Origin: UBA2421 sp002343075
Lineage (GTDB): Bacteria > Planctomycetota > Phycisphaerae > Tepidisphaerales > Tepidisphaeraceae
NCBI GenBank assembly: GCA_937982565.1
Contig: CALJLN010000017.1
Location: forward strand, 124,001-188,000
DNA: 64,000 nucleotides
Direction: 5' to 3'
Of the stretch, positions 1 through 6,902 are shown piece after piece. Under the pieces are notes generated by a model, which saw only the letters and a list, made by a program, of their open reading frames with translations, did no database searches and had not been told where the DNA came from. A program made the position numbers and the translations under genes. Positions within the stretch are counted from its first letter, which is position 1. The number at the start of each line of letters is the position of its first letter.

Positions 1-1
1 A

Positions 2-1249
2 CACGCCCTTGATCCATTTAACCTGAGTACTACCAACTACTTACGCCTTCTCGACGACCTGGCAAAGTTCGCCAGGCTGGAAACAAAGCATTTCATCATT
101 TTGTACGACGCCACGCTCGATCCGATCATTGCCGAGCCGATGGCCGAATATTTGGAGAGCATCCACGCCGAGGTGAGTGCCGAGTATCAACACGAGCCTG
201 CGGTAAAGACGTTAATCGAGATTTTTCCAACGCATGATGCGTTCAGCGTGCGCACCACCGGTTCGCCGTGGATCGGCACGGTCGGCGCGTCCACCGGACG
301 GGTGATCGCGATGGTCTCCCCTCGCCGGGGGCAGAACACGATGGGTGCATACAACTGGGCGCGCGTCTTGCGACACGAATACACCCACACAATCACGCTT
401 GGGGCGACGGAGAATCGCATTCCACATTGGATGACCGAAGGGCTTGCCGTGCTTGAAGAGCGCAAGCCGATTCCGTGGGACTGGGTGCCCCTGCTTTTTC
501 ATGCGGTGAAGAATGATGAGCTGTTTTCGCTCGAAGACCTGACGTGGGGGTTTGTGCGACCAAAGAAGCCCACAGACAGGACCTTGGCCTACGCCCAAAG
601 CCATTGGGTTTGCCAATACATTGAGGAAACCTTCGGACACGAAACGATTTTGAAGCAGCTGAGCATGTACCGTGACGGCGGGCTGCAGGAGCAGGTGATC
701 CCGGAAACCACGGGCAAGAGTGTATCTCAGTTTGAGTCAGACTTTTTTGCGTGGTCGCGCGTACAGGTGGCTTCGTGGGGATACGACGAAGAGTCGCAGA
801 AGCAATACGACAAGCTGCGCGAGTCGGGCGAGGACCTGATCAAGTCGCGCAGTTATGTGCAGGCGGTAGCGGTCTGGGAGCAGATAGCGGCGCTACGGCC
901 AGTCGATGCGCTGCCGTCACAACGCCTTGCCGGGCTTTATCTTACGAAAGAAGTGAACCAGCCCCAGAAGGCCATCGAGGCGCTCTCGCATCTGAACGAC
1001 GTTGAGATTAAGGACAATCGCTACGCAAAACGCCTGGCCCGCCTGCATCGCGATTCGAAGAACGTCCCGCAGGCGATTCAGGTCGCGCGCGATGCCGTGA
1101 TGATCGACCCCTACGATCTCGACGCGCAGAAGCTGTTGGCGGAACTGTACGAGACCGGGGACATGCCCGCGAGGCTCGAAAGGCAGCGAAAGGTGGTCGC
1201 CACGCTGGAGCGATGGCTCGCGGAGAACAAGAAGCGCAATCGACTTTAA
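2..1249 (+). CDS. Peptidase MA-like metalloprotease with TPR tail, 5' partial
   Basis: The frame is open from the first bases of the window, so the N-terminus lies outside; the TTG at 101 is only an internal candidate. The protein has HEYTH (bases 374-388) followed about 16 residues later by MTEGLAV, whose Glu (437-439) fits the third zinc ligand of an HExxH...E gluzincin. In that family the two His bind zinc and the Glu of HExxH activates water. The C-terminal third has TPR-like helices (AVAVWEQIAALRP, LDAQKLLAELYETG). The combination matches Peptidase_MA-like proteins, whose substrates are mostly unknown. It ends with TAA and is convergent with the next gene. Family call good; substrate and localisation unknown because any signal peptide is outside the window. 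Confidence 0.75.
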   Translation, partial: HALDPFNLSTTNYLRLLDDLAKFARLETKHFIILYDATLDPIIAEPMAEYLESIHAEVSAEYQHEPAVKTLIEIFPTHDAFSVRTTGSPWIGTVGASTGRVIAMVSPRRGQNTMGAYNWARVLRHEYTHTITLGATENRIPHWMTEGLAVLEERKPIPWDWVPLLFHAVKNDELFSLEDLTWGFVRPKKPTDRTLAYAQSHWVCQYIEETFGHETILKQLSMYRDGGLQEQVIPETTGKSVSQFESDFFAWSRVQVASWGYDEESQKQYDKLRESGEDLIKSRSYVQAVAVWEQIAALRPVDALPSQRLAGLYLTKEVNQPQKAIEALSHLNDVEIKDNRYAKRLARLHRDSKNVPQAIQVARDAVMIDPYDLDAQKLLAELYETGDMPARLERQRKVVATLERWLAENKKRNRL

Positions 1250-1332
1250 CAAAGCACTGCGCGCGGCTGAGCATAGACGGCGCGCCCGCCAGCCTGTTTC
1301 AAAGTAGCGCAGTCTCTGGGCGCGGACGCTGA

Positions 1333-2007
1333 TCATTGATCGAACAACCGCACCGCCATTGCGGCGCAATGTCGTTTGACAACATTCCAGTCATGCCAGC
1401 CAGGGGCAAGATTCTTGTACTCCGACAATTGCGTGGCGTCGAGATCGAACGGAAGTGGGTTGGCAAGCTGGATTTGAAGTTGCTGCAAAGCCGACTGGCC
1501 GTTGGGTTGTGGGTATAGGTCGTCAAATCGCTTGAAGGCTCCGCGTGTGCCGTCACTACCCAGTCGGTCGGAGAGCGCTGCAAAATCAAGATAATCGCGC
1601 GTCGCATTCCGTTTCAAGATGAGAGCGGCTTTGATGCGAAGCATTTCGGGCATGGTTGGGACGGTCAGCGTATGGCCCGCTCGCTCGATTCGCATCGTTT
1701 CGAGTGGCTCCTCGCGGATTAACTGCCGCACACCAGTTTCAATGCCATCGAGACTGCCAAGAATCTGCTCCGGTCGATTTATGCGAGCCGTCTTCCAACC
1801 CGCGACGGCCTCAAGTTCGGCTAGCACTTGGTCAAACTTCTCACGCAAGTCAGGTAAGACGTGATCGGCGTCGCGCGAGAACCGGTGTCCCACATGGGTC
1901 GAAGCGGCGGTGCCTCCCACGAGAACCGCTTCAGGAAAAAGACTCTGTAGGTGCGCGGCAGATGAGAGAACGCGCTCCCAATCAGGCAGTTCGTCGGGCT
2001 TCGGCAT
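1333..2007 (-). CDS. AbiEii/AbiGii-like nucleotidyltransferase (possible toxin)
   Basis: A 224-residue protein, starting at the ATG of MPKPDELPDW. A longer frame to 2094 exists, but the extra residues are not conserved-looking and would run far into the upstream gene. Near residue 32 it has VLVGGTAAS followed by HRFSRDADHV, the GG...S/D-x-D nucleotidyltransferase signature of AbiEii-type enzymes, then the KRNATRDYLDF segment common in this family. AbiEii-type proteins act as toxins by transferring nucleotides, but many chromosomal members have no proven target. It overlaps the small upstream gene by 26 bases, which suggests translational coupling and a two-gene toxin-antitoxin-like unit. The partner is not a classical AbiEi, so the toxin role is inferred. 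Confidence 0.75.
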   Translation of the reverse strand: MPKPDELPDWERVLSSAAHLQSLFPEAVLVGGTAASTHVGHRFSRDADHVLPDLREKFDQVLAELEAVAGWKTARINRPEQILGSLDGIETGVRQLIREEPLETMRIERAGHTLTVPTMPEMLRIKAALILKRNATRDYLDFAALSDRLGSDGTRGAFKRFDDLYPQPNGQSALQQLQIQLANPLPFDLDATQLSEYKNLAPGWHDWNVVKRHCAAMAVRLFDQ

Positions 2008-2206
2008 AATGATTCCAAAAGTGATAGCGCTGCGCGTGAGGATCGGTGAGCCTTGGCTGGCAAACTCGCCATACTTTCTGCACCAGTCCGGCATCCCGTT
2101 TCATCGCGTCTCGAAGTGCCTCCCAGTCCACGCGATGACCTCGTGCGATGATGTCATCAATCGCAGCCAGCGTCAGGCCCTGGTGGTTTAGATGGCGGTG
2201 CTGCAC
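1982..2206 (-). CDS. small partner of the AbiEii-like nucleotidyltransferase
   Basis: A 74-residue protein with a GTG start at 2206 (M-Q-H-R-H-L-N-H). It is rich in charged and aromatic residues, with a central helix (VDWEALRDAMKRD) and a C-terminal DPHAQRYHFWNHYAEA block. From memory, short proteins with the same N-H...AIDDI...QRYHFW pattern sit directly upstream of AbiEii-like nucleotidyltransferases in other genomes. Its end overlaps the start of the downstream gene by 26 bases in another frame. It has no recognisable DNA-binding domain, so if it is an antitoxin it would probably act by direct binding. Function is inferred from context only. Confidence 0.65.
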   Translation of the reverse strand: MQHRHLNHQGLTLAAIDDIIARGHRVDWEALRDAMKRDAGLVQKVWRVCQPRLTDPHAQRYHFWNHYAEARRTA

Positions 2207-2362
2207 AGGAAAAGCTCCCGGTAAACGCTAGCACAAACAGAGCCCGGCGTGCAACTCGCTTTTTGCCTCCCCGGCGAGCGTCAATCCAAGCCAGAGGCCC
2301 TTCCGGCTCAGATTGAGCCGGTCGTATCCCAGCGGTATCCGATGCCGACTATACTCTCCCCC

Positions 2363-2641
2363 ATGAACGATCTCACCATCGCCGCATTTCAGAAACATAT
2401 CCGCGACCGTTATGAAAAGGTGGACCGCGAGCGCGGAACGCCGAAGACTTTTGTCTGGTTGATTGAAGAAGTGGGCGAACTCGCGACGGCGATCAATGGC
2501 AACGACCGTGCCAATCTGGAGGAAGAGTTTGCCGACGTCATCGCCTGGCTCTGCACCCTGGCCAACATCAACGATGTCGATTTGTCTGCCGCAATTGCGA
2601 AAAAGTACCTGTCCGACGCGCCGCCGGAGGGAACCAAGTGA
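2363..2641 (+). CDS. MazG-like nucleotide pyrophosphohydrolase
   Basis: A 92-residue protein; the start is placed at the ATG of MNDLTIAAFQ because the upstream in-frame extension has unrelated composition. The MazG core is visible: FVWLIEEVGELATAI (ExxE) and, one helix later, EEEFADVIAWL (ExxD), the acidic residues that bind magnesium in all-alpha NTP pyrophosphatases. The single short domain fits the MazG-like/dCTPase group rather than the tandem-domain E. coli MazG. Such enzymes hydrolyse NTP or dNTP to NMP and pyrophosphate, often cleaning the nucleotide pool. It is divergent from the nucleotidyltransferase pair, with 156 bases between them. Substrate cannot be told from sequence. Confidence 0.85.
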   Translation: MNDLTIAAFQKHIRDRYEKVDRERGTPKTFVWLIEEVGELATAINGNDRANLEEEFADVIAWLCTLANINDVDLSAAIAKKYLSDAPPEGTK

Positions 2642-2755
2642 GCGAAAGGGGTGAGGCGCCGGGCGATTCCAACGTCCGTTGGGAGCTTTGCTTGTCCATG
2701 TAGAAACGAGTGCGGCGTATGGAAAACGCCCCATGAACACCGTCGGATTGACCCT

Positions 2756-5263
2756 ATGAGTGGCTGCACTTACTTTCCCCGTATGCGCTGCTGCGTTTGG
2801 GCTACCCTGGCACTGATGTTCATCTCCACCGCGGCGGCTGCTCAGCCGGTGGGGGAGGTGGAGAGCATCGGGTTCAACAACGTGTTTCGCCCGGCCTGCT
2901 GGACGCCGATGGTTGTGCGCATCCGCCCCAATGGCGCGCCCTCCGCGACATACCAGATACAAGTCAAGCAGCGCGACAGCGATAACGACACCGCCATCTA
3001 CACCCGCAACATCACCCTCACCGGAAGCGAGGCCGGCGGGCGCGATCAGCGATTCTGGATGTATTTCATCCCCCAGCCTGTCGCGGGGGGGCTTCCGTCA
3101 TCGCGAGATGGCGCTTCTCTTAAGGAGTTGCAAGACCTTCTAGAAGTCTACCTTTGCGACGAATCGGGCAAGCAAATCTCGCAGCTAGCCGTCACAGGCG
3201 TCCCCAATTGCATCGACCCCCCGAAGAGTGACTCGGGCGCGCGCGGCGTACGACTAATTCTGGCAGTCAACGACGGCGGAAGTCGCATCTCCTGGTCGGA
3301 ATATCTGGACGCGCTCACCGACCGCAAGGCCTTGCTGGGCGTTCTGGAAAACGTCGAATTCGTTTCCGTGCGCACACGCGACCTGCCCGAAAGTGTCCTG
3401 GCCTACGATGCGGTCGATGCAGTCCTCTGGCTCGATAGTAACCCCGGCGCGCTCCGGCAGGACGGCGGCGCGCGCGAGCAGGCGCTGGAGGCCTATATTC
3501 GCAACGGCGGGCACCTGGTCATCTCGCAATCGAGCAACTGGCAGCAAACCCTCGCATTTGGCCCGCTCTTGCCAGTGAACATCGAGCGCATGATCGATGT
3601 CCCCGATGTAAGCACATTCCGTGAGATGGCCCTGGTCACCGGACAGGGACGGCGCTCCGAACACACCCAGCGGCGGGCTTGGGATGCTCTGGCTGGCAAA
3701 GGACCGTACCGCGTTGCAGTTGCCACCCCACGCACCAATGCAGTGGTAGACCGATGGATGGCCGTTCCCGCCGCTGGCAATAGACCTGACGAGCCGCCGG
3801 AGATGCCCCCCGGAGCCAAAACACAGGAATCAGCAGCAACCGAGCCTGCACAGCCAACTGCGGGGCGAATTCCGTTTATCGTCCGGCAGGTGATTGGCAC
3901 GGGCGCGGTCACCTGGGTGGCGCAAGATCTTGGCGATCCGGCCATCACGTCGCAGGTGAAGAGCGGCTGGATCAATGTGTGGGATGCGGTGTTCGGCTGG
4001 CAAAACGAAGCGATCATCGGTCGCACCGCAACCCGTGCAGAACTCGACCGCTACGCCCCCACCGCAGGCGTTGATTTGGGGTATGAGCTTTCGCAGTTTG
4101 AAGATACAACGCAAGTTGGGCTGTTCATCACGCTCGCAGTAGTGTTTTTTGTGCTCTACTGGCTACTGGCCGGGCCTGGATTATACCTTTTTCTAGCGAG
4201 CCGAAACCGCGCCAGCGCGAGTTGGTTTGCCTATGCCGCTGCGGCGATCGTGGCGACGTTGCTGACGGTGGTGATCGTCAAACTCGTCCTGCGCGGACCG
4301 CCGAGGCTTGACCATCTCACGCAAGTGCGCGGCGGGCGCGACGGGCCCGGCGACGTCCGCTCCCGATTCGGCGTCTACATCCCTCGCGATGGCCCACAAG
4401 AGCTTGCCCTGGCACAATCCGGCGAACCCGGCACAGTCTCGATCATCGGCCCCCTCCCTCTCCACCCGTCGCAGCTCAGTTCAGAATTGGAGACGACCGG
4501 AAAGCTCAGCTACCCCGTCAATGTTCGCGACGCTTCCAGCGCCGATTCAGCAGCAATGATCGTCCCCTACCGAAGCACGCTCAAGCAGTTTGAGGCGCGT
4601 TGGCAAGGCGAGATCGAGGGCAGAATTGAAGGCGTCGCGACGATTAGTGATCAAATCGCCGGCAATCTCCAGGGCAGATTGACCAACGGCACCACGCGCG
4701 AGCTGCGCGATGTTTACATCGGCTATAAGATTCCCTCGGGTAAGCTCTGGATGCTCTATGTGCCCAAGTGGCAGCCCGGCGAGACGATCGACCTGCAGCG
4801 GGAACGGTTTGGCGATCGTAACGTCGAGAATGGCAAGCCATCGGCACGCATCCCCGGCATCGAGAACGCCGCGCCCGGTGGGACGATGAACCTCATCGGC
4901 GAGATCGGTGTCGATTGGCGCGATTTTTGGGCGGCAGACATGCGCTCGCTGGTCCAGATGGGCGATATTCAGTGGGATGACACCGCCGGCCGCGCCCGCA
5001 GGGCCTGGCCGATGCTCACTTTTTTCGACGCGCTGCAACCAGCCACCGCCGACTCCACCCGCGGCAGGATCGAGTTTCTTCGCCGGGGCGCCAGGCAGAT
5101 GAACCTTACCCCGGCACTCGTGGCCGGAGGGCTGGTGGTGGTCGCAGAGGCAGTCAGGGTCCCCCAGCCGGGGGGAACAGAAGTCGAAGGCGACCTTGTC
5201 CCCGGCAACGGGCGGACGATTTATCAGTTTGTGTTGCCGATGGAACGAAAGGTGGAAGAATAA
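2756..5263 (+). CDS. large exported membrane protein of an ABC-2 operon (GATase-like lumenal domain)
   Basis: About 835 residues. The start is either ATG 2756 or ATG 2783, each leading into a signal peptide (WATLALMFISTAAAAQ). The N-terminal part looks beta-rich. A central segment, VLWLDSNPGALRQ...AYIRNGGHLVISQS, resembles the class I glutamine-amidotransferase-like fold used as a non-enzymatic domain in many planctomycete and Gld-type proteins. Around residues 460-530 are two hydrophobic helices (FITLAVVFFVLYWLLAGPG; AAAAIVATLLTVVIVKLVL), followed by a long extracytoplasmic C-terminal domain. It is the first gene of a run with an ABC ATPase and an ABC-2 permease, so it is probably their envelope partner. 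I do not recognise a named family. Confidence 0.8.
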   Translation: MSGCTYFPRMRCCVWATLALMFISTAAAAQPVGEVESIGFNNVFRPACWTPMVVRIRPNGAPSATYQIQVKQRDSDNDTAIYTRNITLTGSEAGGRDQRFWMYFIPQPVAGGLPSSRDGASLKELQDLLEVYLCDESGKQISQLAVTGVPNCIDPPKSDSGARGVRLILAVNDGGSRISWSEYLDALTDRKALLGVLENVEFVSVRTRDLPESVLAYDAVDAVLWLDSNPGALRQDGGAREQALEAYIRNGGHLVISQSSNWQQTLAFGPLLPVNIERMIDVPDVSTFREMALVTGQGRRSEHTQRRAWDALAGKGPYRVAVATPRTNAVVDRWMAVPAAGNRPDEPPEMPPGAKTQESAATEPAQPTAGRIPFIVRQVIGTGAVTWVAQDLGDPAITSQVKSGWINVWDAVFGWQNEAIIGRTATRAELDRYAPTAGVDLGYELSQFEDTTQVGLFITLAVVFFVLYWLLAGPGLYLFLASRNRASASWFAYAAAAIVATLLTVVIVKLVLRGPPRLDHLTQVRGGRDGPGDVRSRFGVYIPRDGPQELALAQSGEPGTVSIIGPLPLHPSQLSSELETTGKLSYPVNVRDASSADSAAMIVPYRSTLKQFEARWQGEIEGRIEGVATISDQIAGNLQGRLTNGTTRELRDVYIGYKIPSGKLWMLYVPKWQPGETIDLQRERFGDRNVENGKPSARIPGIENAAPGGTMNLIGEIGVDWRDFWAADMRSLVQMGDIQWDDTAGRARRAWPMLTFFDALQPATADSTRGRIEFLRRGARQMNLTPALVAGGLVVVAEAVRVPQPGGTEVEGDLVPGNGRTIYQFVLPMERKVEE

Positions 5264-5337
5264 GGGGCAAGCAATCAGGGGTTTGGGGCAAGTAAGAAAA
5301 GAAACCATGAACTTACTCGCCGCTGATTGCTTGCCCC
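5264..5337. repeat. long foldback hairpin between two operon genes
   Basis: GGGGCAAGCAATCAG (5264-5278) is exactly repeated in inverse orientation at 5323-5337. A second, inner stem pairs GGCAAGTAAG (5285-5294) with CTTACTCGCC (5312-5321), with one mismatch. The two nested stems lie just after the stop of the upstream gene and about 30 bases before the ATPase start. No T-run follows, so it is not a classical intrinsic terminator. It may be an mRNA-stabilising or REP-like element, or an attenuator setting relative expression. Confidence 0.75.
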
Positions 5338-5370
5338 CATTCATCTTTTGACGCAGGAATTGAGAATCAT

Positions 5371-6306
5371 ATGGCCGTCATGATCAAAACTGTCAATCTC
5401 ACAAAACGCTACGGCAATCTGATCGCGTTGAGCAATCTCAATCTTGAGATTCACGAGGGGGACTGCTTCGGCTTCATCGGCCCCAACGGTGCCGGGAAGA
5501 CGACTACCATCAAAATACTCGCAACACTCCTGCAGCCGACTTGGGGCGAGGCGCGCATTGCCGATCATGTCATCGGCTATCAGTCGCGCTCGATTCGCCC
5601 GCTGATCGGTTATGTGCCTGACTACTTTGGTGCCTATGAAGATATGGTGGTGCAGGAATACCTCGAATTCTTCGCTGCGGCTTACAACATCAACGGCCCG
5701 CAGCGGGCCAAGGTGGTCAACGATGTGCTCGAATTGACCGACCTGGGCTACAAGCGCGATGCGCCGGTCGACGGGCTAAGCCGGGGTATGAAGCAGCGGC
5801 TGAGCATCGCACGCGTTCTCGTGCACGATCCAAAGGTGCTTTTGCTCGACGAGCCCGCCGGCAACCTCGACCCGCGCGCCCGCATTGAAATGCGCGAGCT
5901 GCTGAAAGAACTCCGCAGGATGGGAAAGACCATCCTCATCAGCAGCCATATCCTCCCGGAACTACAAGACTTATGTAACACCGTCGGCATCATCGAACGC
6001 GGCGAACTCATCTATTCCGGCCCGTGGGAAGATATCATCCGTAAATCGGGCGCGGGCACGGTGCTGCATGTCAGCGTCGCCTCCAATCAGGAACTCGCCG
6101 CGGCAATGCTGGCCCAGGACCCGAATGTGGCCAATGTCGCAAACTCCAACGGCTACATCGAGATAACCATCCGCGACGGCCTGCAGGACTACACCTTTAT
6201 CCCCCAAAAACTCCTGGCAGCGGGCTACAAACTCACCATGTTGAAGGAAGAAGAAGCCAACCTGGAAACAGCGTTTATGCGGCTGACCAAGGGAATTGTG
6301 CAGTAG
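5371..6306 (+). CDS. ABC-2 type transporter ATP-binding protein
   Basis: A 311-residue ATPase. Walker A is GPNGAGKTT (residues 37-45), the signature motif is LSRGMKQRLSIAR, Walker B is VLLLDEPAGNLD, and the H-loop follows in ILISSHILPE. About 90 residues after the nucleotide-binding domain form the accessory C-terminal region common in CcmA/NatA-type ATPases. It would energise export or membrane remodelling with the permease at 6903. A toxin-antitoxin pair separates the two genes. The ATG at 5371 is used; MIKTVNL nine bases later is an alternative. Substrate unknown. Confidence 0.93.
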   Translation: MAVMIKTVNLTKRYGNLIALSNLNLEIHEGDCFGFIGPNGAGKTTTIKILATLLQPTWGEARIADHVIGYQSRSIRPLIGYVPDYFGAYEDMVVQEYLEFFAAAYNINGPQRAKVVNDVLELTDLGYKRDAPVDGLSRGMKQRLSIARVLVHDPKVLLLDEPAGNLDPRARIEMRELLKELRRMGKTILISSHILPELQDLCNTVGIIERGELIYSGPWEDIIRKSGAGTVLHVSVASNQELAAAMLAQDPNVANVANSNGYIEITIRDGLQDYTFIPQKLLAAGYKLTMLKEEEANLETAFMRLTKGIVQ

Positions 6307-6311
6307 AGGCG

Positions 6312-6329
6312 ACCTTTTCAAGGTAGAAT
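6312..6329 (+). promoter_or_regulatory. possible operator/promoter of the ParE-type module
   Basis: A perfect palindrome, ACCTT-TTC-AAGGT (6312-6324), runs into TAGAAT (6324-6329), a plausible -10 box, immediately upstream of the antitoxin ATG at 6336. A dyad at this position would suit autoregulation, but the spacing to the start codon is very short and no clear -35 is seen. The antitoxin family has no obvious DNA-binding domain, so this is a weak call. Confidence 0.3.
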
Positions 6330-6335
6330 AACGGC

Positions 6336-6587
6336 ATGTCGATCTCAGCACTTATCGAAGAAGTCGAAAAGCTGTCGCCGGTCGAGCAGGAGCAGTTCCT
6401 GCGCGCGGTGATGGACATCGTAGGCGATCAAAGTCATGGACTAACCCCAGCCCAGCAAGAAGACTTAACCAAGCGGATTGAAGAAGCAGACGCCCATCCG
6501 GACGCTAGCATCGCCTGGGAAGTGGTCAAAGAACAGATTCGAATAGAGCGAGATCATGCCAGAAGCAAAGGTAACGCCGCGCGCTAA
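6336..6587 (+). CDS. addiction-module antitoxin (Unstab_antitox/PF09720-like)
   Basis: An 83-residue acidic, helical protein. The N-terminus (ALIEEVEKLSPVEQEQFLRAV) and the C-terminal motif (AWEVVKEQIR) match the short addiction-module component family that accompanies RelE/ParE toxins; the W-E-x-V-K near the end is typical. It would bind and neutralise the product of the following gene. The two genes overlap by 32 bases (6556-6587), which fits coupled translation. It lies between an ABC ATPase and its permease, an unusual place for such a module. Confidence 0.8.
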   Translation: MSISALIEEVEKLSPVEQEQFLRAVMDIVGDQSHGLTPAQQEDLTKRIEEADAHPDASIAWEVVKEQIRIERDHARSKGNAAR

Positions 6588-6858
6588 GCTCGACTGGGAC
6601 AAGGCTTACCTCTGGTATGCGAAACTAGGGGGGCACTTGGCCGACCGCTTGGACAGGGCGATCATTAAAGCCATTGACGATGCCAAAGATCATCCTTATC
6701 GATTTTCCGAGCATGTACCGGGCGTGCGGCGGGTCCTGCTGGATGATTTCCCTTACAAAATCATCTACCGGATGCTAAGCGAAAACTCGATCGAGGTGCT
6801 TGCCATTTATCACGTTGCAAGAGACCCGGATCGATGGATTGATCCGACCCGTGGCTAA
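6556..6858 (+). CDS. RelE/ParE-family toxin
   Basis: A 100-residue basic protein. It shows the ParE-like pattern of an N-terminal helical hairpin (AKLDWDKAYLWYAKLGGHLADRL), a central strand pair ending in VRRVLLDDFPYKIIYRM, and the closing strand IEVLAIYHVARDPDRW. RelE/ParE toxins either cleave mRNA at the ribosome or poison gyrase. The VLAIYHVARDP ending is closer to the ParE side, which lacks the RelE catalytic set, but the target cannot be decided by eye. It starts inside the antitoxin gene and ends 44 bases before the ABC permease, so transcription probably continues through from the ABC operon. Confidence 0.82.
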   Translation: MPEAKVTPRAKLDWDKAYLWYAKLGGHLADRLDRAIIKAIDDAKDHPYRFSEHVPGVRRVLLDDFPYKIIYRMLSENSIEVLAIYHVARDPDRWIDPTRG

Positions 6859-6902
6859 ACGAGGGCGGAAACCTACTTCTGGATGGACAGGGACGTGAAA
6901 CG

